From Asaia bogorensis (GTDB lineage: Bacteria; Pseudomonadota; Alphaproteobacteria; CACIAM-22H2), in contig CAMDLT010000014.1 of NCBI GenBank assembly GCA_945901855.1, positions 1 to 64,000 on the forward strand: 64,000 bases of DNA, read 5' to 3'. Positions 56,629 through 64,000 of this stretch are shown piece after piece. Every line of letters begins with the position of its first letter. Position 1 is the stretch's first letter. The notes under the pieces were generated by a model. That model worked only from the letters and a program-made list of their open reading frames with translations. It was not told the origin of the DNA and searched no databases. Both the position numbers and the translations under genes were made by a program.

Positions 56629-56701
56629 CGCCCAGCCTCGCGCGTTCTTGTCGCGTCGGGGCGCATGGTGCGTTTCCGCCAGCTTTCAGGATTTTCCCTT
56701 C

Positions 56702-57571
56702 ATGATGCGTCGCGTTCGCAAGGCAATCTTCCCCGTGGGCGGCCTTGGCACAAGGTTTTTGCCGGCCACCAAAGCGATGCCCAAAGAAATGCTGCCCGTC
56801 GTCGACAAGCCGCTGATCCAGTACGCGGTCGAAGAAGCGCGCGCGGCGGGCATCGAAGAAATCATCTTCGTCACCGGGCGCGGCAAGACGACGATCGAAG
56901 ACCATTTCGACCATTCGTACGAGCTGGAAAACACGCTCGAATCGCGCGGCAAAACGGCCGAACTCGAAGCGCTGCGCGCGTGGCTGCCGCCGGCCGGCGA
57001 CGTTGCCTATACCCGCCAGCAGGTGCCGCTGGGCTTGGGCCATGCGGTGTGGTGCGCGCGCGATCTGGTCGGCGACGAACCGTTCGCCGTGCTGCTTGCC
57101 GACGATTTGATTTTGGCGGGCACGCCCTGCCTCAAGCAGATGTGCGACATCTATCCCGAGGTGCGCGGCAACATGGTCGCCGTCATGGACGTGCCCAAGG
57201 CGCACACGTCGCGCTACGGCATCCTGTCGCCCGGCCGCGACGACGGCAGGCTCGTGCAAGTGCGCGGCCTGGTCGAAAAGCCGAAATCGGAAGATGCCCC
57301 TTCGACGCTTGCGGTCATCGGGCGCTATATTCTGGAACCGGCCGTCTTCACCCATCTCGACAAAAAATCCAAAGGGGCCGGGGGCGAAATCCAGCTCACG
57401 GACTCGCTGATCCCGATGATCGGCACCAGCCCTTTCCACGGCTACCGCTTCGAAGGCCAGCGCTTCGATTGCGGCGATAAAATCGGCTTTTTCGAAGCCC
57501 AGATCGCGTTCGCCTTGGCCCGCGAAGATCTGGGCGCCGCCGCCCAAGCCGTCCTCAAGCGCTACACGTAG
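56702..57571 (+). CDS. galU: UTP-glucose-1-phosphate uridylyltransferase
   Basis: 289 residues from ATG 56702 (or 56705). The nucleotide-binding signature FPVGGLGTRFLPATKAMPKEMLP is at about residues 9-31, with VDKPLIQYAVEEA following. Aspartates in the LLADDLIL region coordinate the metal. It makes UDP-glucose from UTP and glucose-1-phosphate. It starts the sugar-nucleotide cluster galU-ugd-pgm, which probably supplies precursors for surface polysaccharide. Ribosome binding is weak, with an AGGA 12 bases upstream. Confidence 0.95.
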   Translation: MMRRVRKAIFPVGGLGTRFLPATKAMPKEMLPVVDKPLIQYAVEEARAAGIEEIIFVTGRGKTTIEDHFDHSYELENTLESRGKTAELEALRAWLPPAGDVAYTRQQVPLGLGHAVWCARDLVGDEPFAVLLADDLILAGTPCLKQMCDIYPEVRGNMVAVMDVPKAHTSRYGILSPGRDDGRLVQVRGLVEKPKSEDAPSTLAVIGRYILEPAVFTHLDKKSKGAGGEIQLTDSLIPMIGTSPFHGYRFEGQRFDCGDKIGFFEAQIAFALAREDLGAAAQAVLKRYT

Positions 57572-57584
57572 AAGGAATACCCGC

Positions 57585-58919
57585 ATGCGTATCGTAATGG
57601 TCGGAACCGGCTATGTCGGCTTGGTCACCGGGGCCTGCTTCTCCGAGTTCGGCGTCGATGTGGTGTGCGTCGACAAGGACGAAGCCAAGATCGCCAGGCT
57701 CAAGGCTGGCGGCATTCCGATTTTCGAACCGGGCCTCGACAAGCTCGTCGAATCGAACGTCAAGGCCGGGCGCCTGTCGTTCACGACTGACCTCAAGGCG
57801 GCCGTGCCGGGCGCTGACGCCGTGTTCATCGCGGTTGGAACGCCCTCGCGGCGCGGCGACGGCCATGCCGATCTCTCCTACGTTTACGCCGCCGCCGAGG
57901 AAATCGGCCGGGCGCTCACCGGCTATGCCGTGGTCGTCACCAAATCGACCGTGCCGGTGGGCACGGGGCGCGAGGTTTCGCGCCGCATCAAGGCCGTTCG
58001 ACCCGACGCCCAGTTCGACGTCGCCTCCAATCCCGAATTTCTTCGCGAAGGGGCCGCGATCGGCGACTTCATGCGGCCCGACCGCGTGGTGATCGGCGCC
58101 GAGAGCGAGCGCGCGCGCGAGGTGATGCGCCAGCTTTACCGGCCGCTCTATCTGATCGAAACGCCGATCGTCTTCACGGCCCTCGAAACGTCGGAGCTGA
58201 TCAAATACGCGGCCAACACGTTTTTGGCCGCCAAGATCACCTTCATCAACGAGATCGCCGATCTTTGCGAGAAAGTCGGCGCCGACGTGCACGATGTCGC
58301 CAAGGGCATCGGGCTCGACGGGCGCATCGGCAAAAAGTTTTTGCACCCCGGTCCCGGCTACGGCGGTTCGTGCTTCCCCAAGGACACGCTGGCGCTGGTG
58401 AAGACCGCGCAGGATTACGGCTCGCCTTTGCGCATCATCGAAACGGTCGTCGACATCAACGACAAGCGCAAGAAGCGCATGGCCGAAAAGGTCGTGGCTG
58501 CGTGCGGCGGTTCGGTCAAAGGCAAGACGGTGGCCGTGCTCGGCCTCACCTTCAAGCCCAACACCGACGACATGCGCGACAGCCCCTCGCTCGACATCCT
58601 GCCGGCCTTGCAGGCGGCCGGTGCCCGCGTCGTCGCCTACGACCCCGAAGGCATGCATGAAGCCAAGCACATGCTGCCTGGCGTCGAGCTTGCGAAGGAC
58701 GCCTATGCCGCGATGGACGGGGCCGACTGCCTGGTAATCGTCACCGAGTGGAACCAGTTCCGCTCGCTGCAATTGGACCGGGTGAAGAAGCTGCTGAAAT
58801 CGCCGGTCGTCGTCGATCTGCGCAACGTCTATTCGCCCGCCGACATGAAAGCCGCAGGTTTCGTCTACCATTCGGTTGGCCGCCCGGCCGCCGCGACCGG
58901 TTCGGGAGCCGAGGAATGA
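57585..58919 (+). CDS. ugd: UDP-glucose 6-dehydrogenase
   Basis: 444 residues. The NAD-binding motif GTGYVGLVTGACFSEFG lies at residues 7-23, the central domain has TKSTVPVGTGRE, and the active-site cysteine is Cys263 in GPGYGGSCFPKD. It oxidises UDP-glucose to UDP-glucuronate using two NAD+. AGAAGGAATA before ATG 57585 is a clear ribosome binding site. Stop overlaps the mutase by four bases (ATGA), so the three sugar genes are probably one operon. Confidence 0.96.
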   Translation: MRIVMVGTGYVGLVTGACFSEFGVDVVCVDKDEAKIARLKAGGIPIFEPGLDKLVESNVKAGRLSFTTDLKAAVPGADAVFIAVGTPSRRGDGHADLSYVYAAAEEIGRALTGYAVVVTKSTVPVGTGREVSRRIKAVRPDAQFDVASNPEFLREGAAIGDFMRPDRVVIGAESERAREVMRQLYRPLYLIETPIVFTALETSELIKYAANTFLAAKITFINEIADLCEKVGADVHDVAKGIGLDGRIGKKFLHPGPGYGGSCFPKDTLALVKTAQDYGSPLRIIETVVDINDKRKKRMAEKVVAACGGSVKGKTVAVLGLTFKPNTDDMRDSPSLDILPALQAAGARVVAYDPEGMHEAKHMLPGVELAKDAYAAMDGADCLVIVTEWNQFRSLQLDRVKKLLKSPVVVDLRNVYSPADMKAAGFVYHSVGRPAAATGSGAEE

Positions 58920-60316
58920 GCTACCGCCACGCCTTCGACCCGACCGTGCTGCGCGAATACGACGTGCGCGGCATCGTCGGCAAGACGCTGCACGCGGACG
59001 ATGCCTACGCGCTCGGACGCGGCTTCGGTTCGGCGATCGCCGCGACCGGCGGCAAGCGCGTGGCGCTCGGGTGGGACGGGCGCCTGTCGTCGCCCGCAAT
59101 GGTTGCAAAGCTGGCAGAAGGTCTGTCCCAGTCCGGCCTTGAGGTGCTGAAGTCGGGCCTGGGGCCGACGCCTCAGCTCTATTACGCCGTGCGCGAAAAC
59201 CATCTCGACGGCGGCGTGATGGTCACGGGTTCGCACAACCCGGCCGACTACAACGGCTTCAAGATGATGCGCGCCAAAGCCTCGTTCTGGGGCGCCGAGA
59301 TCCAGGCGATGGGCAAGGCGGTCGCCGCGGGCGATCTCGTGTCGCGGGCGGGCTCGATCGGCGAAATTGCCGTGCAGTCCGCCTATATCGACCGGCTGCT
59401 GCGCGACTTCCCCGTCGGCGGCAAGCCGCTTAAGGTTGTATGGGACGCGGGCAACGGCTCGATGGGCGACGTGCTGGTCGCGGTCGCCAAGCGGCTGCCC
59501 GGCCGCCACGTGCTGCTCAACGAGACGATCGACGGCACCTTCCCCGCCCACCATCCCGATCCGACCGTCGCCAAAAATCTTGTCCAACTGCAAGACGCCG
59601 TGCGCGCCGAGAAGGCGGATCTTGGCATCGCCTTCGACGGCGACGGCGACCGGATCGGCGTGGTGGACGGGCAGGGGCGCATTCTGTGGGGCGACCAGCT
59701 GGTCGCGGTGCTGGCGTCGGAGATCCTCGCGCGGCTGCCGGGCTCGACCATCATCGCCGACGTCAAGGCGAGCCAGGTGCTGTTCGACGAGATCGCCCGC
59801 ATGGGCGGCAAGCCGCTGATGTGGAAGACCGGCCATTCGATCATCAAGACCAAGATGGCCGAAACGCTGGCGCCGCTCGCGGGCGAAATGTCGGGCCATA
59901 TTTTCTTCGCCGACGGCTGGTACGGCTTCGACGATGCCATGTACGCGGCCTTGCGCCTGCTGAAGATCTTGGCGACGGGGCCGGCCTCGCTCGCGGATTT
60001 TCGCGACCGCATGCCGGCCGTCATCAACACGCCTGAGTTGCGCTTTCCGTGTGCCGACACGCGCAAGCGCGGCGTGGTCGACGAGGTCAAAGCGCGCCTC
60101 GCCGCCGCCGGCGCCAGCGTGTGCGACGTCGACGGCGTGCGCGTGACCACGCCGGACGGCTGGTGGCTGCTGCGCGCGTCGAACACGCAGGACGTTCTGG
60201 TCGCGCGCTGCGAATCGCAGTCGGATGCGGGCCTTGCAAGGCTCCGCAGCGCTCTCGAGGCCGAGCTTGGCCGGTCGGGCATCGCCCTGCCGGAGGACGC
60301 GACCGCCGGGCACTAG
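58916..60316 (+). CDS. Phosphomannomutase/phosphoglucomutase (alpha-D-phosphohexomutase)
   Basis: 466 residues. The phosphoserine loop is TGSHNPADYNGFK with Ser106, the metal-binding loop is DGDGDRIG (Asp241, Asp243, Asp245), and the sugar-binding loop near GEMSGHIFF (about residues 321-329) is present. It would interconvert hexose 1- and 6-phosphates, supplying glucose-1-phosphate for GalU and mannose-1-phosphate for GDP-mannose. The AlgC-type name manB/pgm depends on the preferred sugar, which cannot be read. The next gene starts one base after its stop. Confidence 0.92.
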   Translation: MSYRHAFDPTVLREYDVRGIVGKTLHADDAYALGRGFGSAIAATGGKRVALGWDGRLSSPAMVAKLAEGLSQSGLEVLKSGLGPTPQLYYAVRENHLDGGVMVTGSHNPADYNGFKMMRAKASFWGAEIQAMGKAVAAGDLVSRAGSIGEIAVQSAYIDRLLRDFPVGGKPLKVVWDAGNGSMGDVLVAVAKRLPGRHVLLNETIDGTFPAHHPDPTVAKNLVQLQDAVRAEKADLGIAFDGDGDRIGVVDGQGRILWGDQLVAVLASEILARLPGSTIIADVKASQVLFDEIARMGGKPLMWKTGHSIIKTKMAETLAPLAGEMSGHIFFADGWYGFDDAMYAALRLLKILATGPASLADFRDRMPAVINTPELRFPCADTRKRGVVDEVKARLAAAGASVCDVDGVRVTTPDGWWLLRASNTQDVLVARCESQSDAGLARLRSALEAELGRSGIALPEDATAGH

Positions 60317-60317
60317 G

Positions 60318-60728
60318 ATGCGTTTTTTCTTCTATGGCACGTTGTTGGACGAAGACGTTCGGCGTGCCGTGCTGGGCAAGCTTGCTCCGGTTGCGAGCGA
60401 AGCTGCCCGTCTTTCGGGCTGGCGACGGTTTTCGCTTGCGGGCGTATCCTTCCCGATCGCCCGGCCGGACCCGAGCGCGTCCATCGACGGCCTGCTGGTT
60501 CGCGGCCTGACCCCGGAAGCTGGCCGCTTGCTCGACATCTACGAAGGCGTCGGCTACGCCCGCCGCACGGTCGAGCTTGTCTCGGGCGTGTCGGGCATTT
60601 TGTATGTCGAAGACGGCAGCCGCAGCTTTACGGCGTTGCCCTCGCCTTGGGATCTGGACACCTGGGTCCGCCGCCACAAAAAAGCGTATTTGGCCTTGCT
60701 CGCCAAATCGCCCCAGTCGCCGCGCTAG
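60318..60728 (+). CDS. Gamma-glutamylcyclotransferase-fold (AIG2-like) protein
   Basis: 136 residues from ATG 60318. The family motif MRFFFYGTLLDE (YGTL) starts the protein and the acidic catalytic residue of the cavity is in LDIYEGVGY (Glu, about 77). Related enzymes cyclise gamma-glutamyl amines or have other activities. The substrate is unknown. The TAG stop is part of a CTAG that also gives the stop of the carboxypeptidase gene on the minus strand. Confidence 0.83.
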   Translation: MRFFFYGTLLDEDVRRAVLGKLAPVASEAARLSGWRRFSLAGVSFPIARPDPSASIDGLLVRGLTPEAGRLLDIYEGVGYARRTVELVSGVSGILYVEDGSRSFTALPSPWDLDTWVRRHKKAYLALLAKSPQSPR

Positions 60729-61960
60729 CCGGCGTTGGCAACCGACGGCTGGGTGCGGCGTTCGGCGGTGGGGCCGACAATCATGCAGTCCATGTCTTTG
60801 GCATCGAGCGCACGGCAGGCGGCGCGCGCTTGGGCCTGGGTAAGGCCCGTCAGACGCGCGCGGTGGGCGGCCGCGTTGCGCGCGGCCGAGGCAGGCCCCA
60901 GGATCTGGATTTCGGCTTTTGCCACGTGCTGGGATGCAATCCGCGCGGCGTCTTCGGCTGCCTTGCGGGCGGCCGAACGCTGGTTGAAGGCACCGACTTG
61001 AATTGCCCAGTCGCCGGGACCCGCCGCGACCGTCCTTTCGGGTCGCGTGGCGGCGGCGGCGGGGGCGGCGGCGGGGGCGCGCGTCGCGGCGGCCATGGCT
61101 GGCGCCGGTCTGGCCTTGGGCGCTTGGGCGACATCGACGGCGGGCGGCACGCCGCGGCGCTCGAACCCGGCATCGAGCAGTTTGGCCATATGCTGGTCGC
61201 GCTCGCTGGGGTTGGGACCGCCGATCACGGCACCGACAATGCGGCGCCCGTCGCGAACGGCCGAGGCCACCAGATTGAAGCCCGAGGCGCGGATGAAACC
61301 CGTCTTGATGCCGTCAGCGCCTTCGTACCAGCGCATGAGCCGGTTGTGGCTGGAAAACTGCCGTCCCTCGTACGTGAACTCGGCGGTCGAGAAATAATGG
61401 TAGTGGTGCGGATACTGGCGGATCAGTTCGCGCCCCAGCGTCGCCATGTCGCGCACAGTGGTGATTTGCGCGTCATGGGGCAGGCCCGAGGCGTTCATGA
61501 AGGTCGTGGCCGACATGCCGATCTGGCGCGCACGGCGAGTCATCATTTCGGCAAATCGCGGCTCGCTGCCGCCCAAACCCTCGGCCGCGACCACGGCCGC
61601 ATCGTTGGCCGAGCGCGTGACCAGTCCCAAGATCACATCCCGGACGCGGACGCGATCGCCTTCCTCCAGCCCAAGCTTGGTCGGCGACTGGCCGGCCGCA
61701 AAGGCGCTGACGTTCCAGCGCTGGTCGAGCGTGATTTTTTTCTGGTCGAGCGCTTCGAAAATCAAAAACAGCGTCATCATCTTGGTGAGCGATGCGGGAT
61801 GGCGCCGCTCGTCGGCACCTTGCTCGTTCAGCACGCGGCCGGTTTCGAAATCGACGACGATCGACGCGTACCGCGCCTCGGCCGGCGCGCCGAAGCCCAA
61901 AATCGCCGCCGCAAACAGCAACAGAAACAGGCCATTCCGCCCAAGATTTCGCAAACCCAT
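60725..61960 (-). CDS. dacC: D-alanyl-D-alanine carboxypeptidase (PBP5/6 type) with SPOR domain
   Basis: 411 residues from the ATG complementary to 61958-61960; an ATG at 61984 is an alternative. A signal peptide (about 1-29, ending PAEA) is followed by the S11 peptidase with Ser57-x-x-Lys60 (SLTK), Ser117-x-Asn119 (SAN) and Lys219-Thr-Gly (KTG). After an Ala/Pro-rich linker of about 40 residues comes a SPOR domain (about 320-400) that binds septal denuded glycan. It trims the terminal D-Ala of peptidoglycan pentapeptides, likely at division sites. Confidence 0.92.
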   Translation of the reverse strand: MGLRNLGRNGLFLLLFAAAILGFGAPAEARYASIVVDFETGRVLNEQGADERRHPASLTKMMTLFLIFEALDQKKITLDQRWNVSAFAAGQSPTKLGLEEGDRVRVRDVILGLVTRSANDAAVVAAEGLGGSEPRFAEMMTRRARQIGMSATTFMNASGLPHDAQITTVRDMATLGRELIRQYPHHYHYFSTAEFTYEGRQFSSHNRLMRWYEGADGIKTGFIRASGFNLVASAVRDGRRIVGAVIGGPNPSERDQHMAKLLDAGFERRGVPPAVDVAQAPKARPAPAMAAATRAPAAAPAAAATRPERTVAAGPGDWAIQVGAFNQRSAARKAAEDAARIASQHVAKAEIQILGPASAARNAAAHRARLTGLTQAQARAACRALDAKDMDCMIVGPTAERRTQPSVANAG

Positions 61961-62070
61961 GGTCTGTTGGCCTCTTCGCTGCATGTTTCCGAATATTTCA
62001 GCGACTCGAGATTACCTGTGCCGTCGAATCGTGTCACTATAAAACCGTAATTTCATGGGATTAGTGAAAC

Positions 62071-62787
62071 ATGGTGAAGTCCTTGTCTATGCGTCGAATG
62101 TCGCTGGCTCTGACGGTTTTGATCGCGCCGCTGGCAGCGTGCAGCAACGTCGAGCGCGCCAACGATCCGATCACGGGTCGCTTGTCGTGGTTTGCGTTGC
62201 TCGAAGGGCGCGATATTCGCGAAGCATGCGTGCCGGGCGCGCCTGCGCGTTACCGCTTCGTGTATAACGGCACCTACGAACAGCAGACCCGCGTCTATGA
62301 CGTGACCCGGACCGAGGCGGGTGCGACGTTCAAAGTCGCCGTCACCACCGGCGCCGCGACGGTGGTCGAGTATCGCGGCGCCGCGCAGAACCCGTGGAGC
62401 CCGGTTCGCGACTATCTTGCGCCGGTCGATCTCGATACCTATCGCGCCTTGGCACGCGCCCTGGAAGCCGATGGCTTCGGCCAGCCGCCGCGCACAGACG
62501 TCGCATTTCCGTCCTGGAACTATTATTGGATCGTGTCGGCTTGCGCGGACGGGAAATACCACTTGAATGGCTGGCTCAACGGTACGCCTGACGGCAAGAC
62601 CCCTTTTAATGCCCTGACATTTCCAGCTTTTTTGCAAAAACTTGATCAAACCGAGATCGCGTTTGCCAATCCGCGGCCAAACCCGTTTGCCGACTATCGC
62701 GAACGCCATGCCGACCAGGCGCCGGATCGAAATTTCGAAGTTCGACTGTCAAAAAATGGACTTTCCTTGACACAAACTTTGTTTTAA
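62071..62787 (+). CDS. Putative lipoprotein of unknown function
   Basis: 238 residues from ATG 62071; ATG 62089 is a nearby alternative. Residues 7-24 form a lipoprotein signal peptide ending in PLAAC, with the lipidated cysteine at about position 24. The mature region has no domain I recognise. It contains several Tyr/Trp-rich segments (WNYYWIVSACADGKY). The gene lies between the carboxypeptidase and the phasin. A TATAAA at 62038 may be its -10, without a convincing -35. Confidence 0.6.
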   Translation: MVKSLSMRRMSLALTVLIAPLAACSNVERANDPITGRLSWFALLEGRDIREACVPGAPARYRFVYNGTYEQQTRVYDVTRTEAGATFKVAVTTGAATVVEYRGAAQNPWSPVRDYLAPVDLDTYRALARALEADGFGQPPRTDVAFPSWNYYWIVSACADGKYHLNGWLNGTPDGKTPFNALTFPAFLQKLDQTEIAFANPRPNPFADYRERHADQAPDRNFEVRLSKNGLSLTQTLF

Positions 62788-62852
62788 TTCATTTAGTAAC
62801 AATGGTTTGACGTGCATTTCTGGAAAGAATATTGCACTGCACCATTTTTCAC

Positions 62853-62880
62853 TTGAAGCGCCCCAAAAAACGCTTATATT
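62853..62880 (+). promoter_or_regulatory. Phasin promoter
   Basis: TTGAAG (62853-62858) and TATATT (62875-62880) are 16 bp apart in an AT-rich stretch. Transcription would start near 62887, inside the palindrome described at 62887. A second TGC-N3-GCA element (TGCACTGCA, 62833-62841) lies upstream of the -35 box. The layout fits a promoter controlled by a repressor bound at the start site. Confidence 0.6.
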
Positions 62881-62886
62881 CTTCGC

Positions 62887-62903
62887 ATGCTGCATTGCAG
62901 CAT
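62887..62903. promoter_or_regulatory. PhaR-type operator at the phasin start site
   Basis: The palindrome ATGCTGCATTGCAGCAT (arms ATGCTGC and GCAGCAT, 3-bp spacer) contains CTGC-N3-GCAG, which is the recognition pattern I recall for the PHB-responsive repressor PhaR of Paracoccus and Rhodobacter. It begins six bases after the -10 box. PhaR leaves such sites when polyhydroxybutyrate accumulates, allowing phasin synthesis. PhaR itself is not encoded in this window. Confidence 0.6.
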
Positions 62904-62927
62904 TTCGACATTGGAAGCGGGTGCCAC

Positions 62928-63575
62928 ATGGGTAAGACCAAAGGCAAGAACAAGGGTGCAAAGTCGGTTGCGGACAAGCCTTCGGGCGTGGCCGCAGCAG
63001 TGCTTGCAACCGCTTCGAAAGCCGAAACGGCGCAGAAAGCGGCCAAAAAGCCCGCCGAGATGCCTGCCGCGCCCGTGCAAGAATCCCAACCCAACCCCAA
63101 AGGATCCCCCACAATGACCGACCAATTCCAGCAGATCACCCAGATGTTTAGCCCCAAGGGTTTCGAGCAGTATCTTGGCCAGGCCAAGGAACAGATCGAA
63201 AAGGCGCAGGCCCAAACGACCAAGTCGTTCGAAGGCATGGCCGCTTTCTCGAAGGAAAATGTCGACGCCTTCGTCACGGCGTCCACGCTCTACGCCAAGG
63301 GCTTCGAGAATGTCGGCAAGGCATGGTACGCGCTCGGCCAGGAAACGCTCGAAGCCTCTTCGGCCGTCGCCAAGGCGCTGCTCGGCGCCAAGACGCTGAA
63401 GGAAGCCGTTGATCTGCAAACCGACTTCGCCAAGACGACGTTCGACAAGTACGCCGCCGAAAGCACCAAGCTGTCGGAAATGACGATCAAGTCCGCCAAC
63501 GAAGCGCTGCAGCCGATCAATGCCCGCGTCAATGTCGCGGTCGAAAAGATGCTGAAGCCCGCCAACGCGGCCTAA
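62928..63575 (+). CDS. Phasin (polyhydroxyalkanoate granule protein)
   Basis: 215 residues if translation begins at ATG 62928 (MGKTKGKNKGAK). A second start, ATG 63114 (MTDQFQQITQMF), has the strong ribosome binding site AAAGGA at 63099-63104 and would give 153 residues, the usual phasin core. The core is amphipathic and helical (FEQYLGQAKEQIEKAQAQTTKSFEGM, then ASTLYAKGFENVGKAWYALGQE) and coats PHA granules. The longer form adds a Lys/Ala/Pro-rich N-terminus. Both starts may be used. Confidence 0.87.
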   Translation: MGKTKGKNKGAKSVADKPSGVAAAVLATASKAETAQKAAKKPAEMPAAPVQESQPNPKGSPTMTDQFQQITQMFSPKGFEQYLGQAKEQIEKAQAQTTKSFEGMAAFSKENVDAFVTASTLYAKGFENVGKAWYALGQETLEASSAVAKALLGAKTLKEAVDLQTDFAKTTFDKYAAESTKLSEMTIKSANEALQPINARVNVAVEKMLKPANAA

Positions 63576-63602
63576 ACGTTCGGCTCCCTTGGGAGCGGTC
63601 GG

Positions 63603-63636
63603 AAAAACCCGCCAGCCGCAAGCTGGCGGGTTTTTT
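63603..63636 (+). terminator. Terminator after the phasin gene
   Basis: CCCGCCAGC (63608-63616) and GCTGGCGGG (63622-63630) form a nine-base stem around CGCAA, flanked by A-run (63603-63607) and T-run (63631-63636). The symmetrical A and T flanks mean it can act in both directions. It separates the phasin gene from clpS. Confidence 0.9.
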
Positions 63637-63763
63637 CGCGAGGTTTCCACCCCAAAAAGATGCAAATTTGGTGCATACCGCTCACCCCTTTATTTGATCG
63701 GCTGGAATGCCATATTATCGGGACGAAACCTCTTCCTGCATGACCGAACGGCAATAGCCCCAG

Positions 63764-64000
63764 ATGAGCGACGACAAAGATTCCGATCGCGGCACCGGCG
63801 ACGACAATTCGGGCAATGGCGTTGCGCTGCAAACCCGCACGCGCACCAAAAAACCTGCCATGTACAAGGTGTTGATGCTCAACGACGACTACACGCCGAT
63901 GGAATTCGTCGTGCACGTGCTTGAGCGCTATTTCAGCAAAGACCGCGATGCCGCGACCGCCATCATGCTGCAAGTGCACCAGCGCGGTGTCGGCGTGTGC
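63764..64000 (+). CDS. clpS: ATP-dependent Clp protease adaptor ClpS (partial)
   Basis: The first 79 codons are in the window, running off the right end. After an acidic/glycine-rich N-terminus ([18 protein letters not shown]) comes [24 protein letters not shown], whose [10 protein letters not shown] segment is the ClpS signature that binds N-degron residues. ClpS presents N-end rule substrates to ClpA, usually encoded next. Upstream, TATTAT at 63713 may be a -10 box but has no matching -35 at a standard distance. Confidence 0.93.
   Translation, partial: MSDDKDSDRGTGDDNSGNGVALQTRTRTKKPAMYKVLMLNDDYTPMEFVVHVLERYFSKDRDAATAIMLQVHQRGVGVC

Larger units (their letters stand above)
56079..56701. other. 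AT-rich intergenic region before galU
   Basis: This 623-bp gap is the longest non-coding stretch in the window. It holds, from left to right: the GDPD upstream region, a perfect 9-bp inverted repeat TTTTCGTCG/CGACGAAAA (56270-56278 and 56313-56321, 34-bp spacer), an AT-rich tract (about 56230-56370) with TATAAA at 56342-56347 but no matched -35, a small open reading frame at 56380 and an 11-bp tandem repeat (56464-56537). No terminator with a U-run was found. The galU promoter probably lies somewhere in this gap. Confidence 0.6.

Noticed and set aside
63694-63718. TTGATC and TATTAT before clpS as a promoter
   Set aside because: The spacing is 13 bp, too short for a sigma-70 promoter, and no better -35 was found.

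Overview
The window is 64 kb of GC-rich (roughly 65%) alphaproteobacterial chromosome, most likely from Rhodospirillales or a near relative. The clues are the order of the S10-spc-alpha ribosomal genes, an ATP12-type F1-ATPase chaperone, a MipZ-like ParA ATPase, DUF1489, a phasin followed by clpS, and propionyl-CoA and methylcrotonyl-CoA carboxylases. No IS element, prophage, CRISPR array or rRNA was seen. The single tRNA is tRNA-Leu(GAG).

Layout. 1-14,640: the end of tuf, then a complete S10-spc block (rpsJ to rplO, secY, adk) and the alpha block (rpsM, rpsK, rpoA, rplQ). The alpha block has its own near-consensus promoter at 11,903 and a long structured leader, and it ends at a strong terminator after rplQ. 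14,744-23,762: a tightly packed housekeeping run (Deg-type protease, rarA, rluC-like, HAD phosphatase, AsmA-like, ATP12). It is interrupted at 17,554-19,163 by an AT-richer two-gene cassette: a DNA-polymerase-beta-fold nucleotidyltransferase translationally coupled to a protein with the two HxT motifs of 2H phosphoesterases. This is the best candidate for an undescribed system. 23,821-28,449: propionyl-CoA carboxylase (pccB, pccA) with two tiny two-helix membrane proteins between the subunits, then a small protein with an HEPN-like RNxxxH motif and an acylphosphatase. 28,446-31,625: lipB (minus), tRNA-Leu and maeB.

31,712-43,936: an EamA transporter, a TetR repressor, and a long leucine/isovalerate degradation operon. 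The core genes liuA, liuB, liuC, liuD and liuE are interspersed with a RidA protein, an SDR, a second acyl-CoA dehydrogenase, a DsbA-like isomerase and, unexpectedly, a potassium-channel-like protein. A perfect palindrome overlaps the -10 of the likely operon promoter beside tetR, so leucine catabolism is probably under TetR control. 43,982-45,418: a CheY-like receiver, an Hpt protein and a DUF1489 protein.

45,530-55,049: an acyl-CoA-dehydrogenase-fold protein that lacks both usual catalytic glutamates (possible 3-sulfinopropanoyl-CoA desulfinase), a MipZ/ParA ATPase (minus), a pentapeptide-repeat protein, an acyl-CoA synthetase, a second DsbA-like isomerase, a TPR/O-GlcNAc-transferase-like protein, a VWA-like protein and a membrane J-domain protein. 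55,092-60,728: a glycerophosphodiesterase (minus), a 620-bp AT-rich gap carrying an 11-bp tandem repeat, then the sugar-nucleotide genes galU, ugd and a phosphomannomutase/phosphoglucomutase, and a GGCT-fold protein. 60,725-64,000: a D-Ala-D-Ala carboxypeptidase with a SPOR domain (minus), a putative lipoprotein, a phasin with a PhaR-type operator at its promoter, a terminator, and the start of clpS.

The metabolic theme is acyl-CoA carboxylation and branched-chain amino acid breakdown feeding central carbon (maeB) and polyhydroxyalkanoate storage (phasin). All calls were made by reading the sequence. No database search was run.
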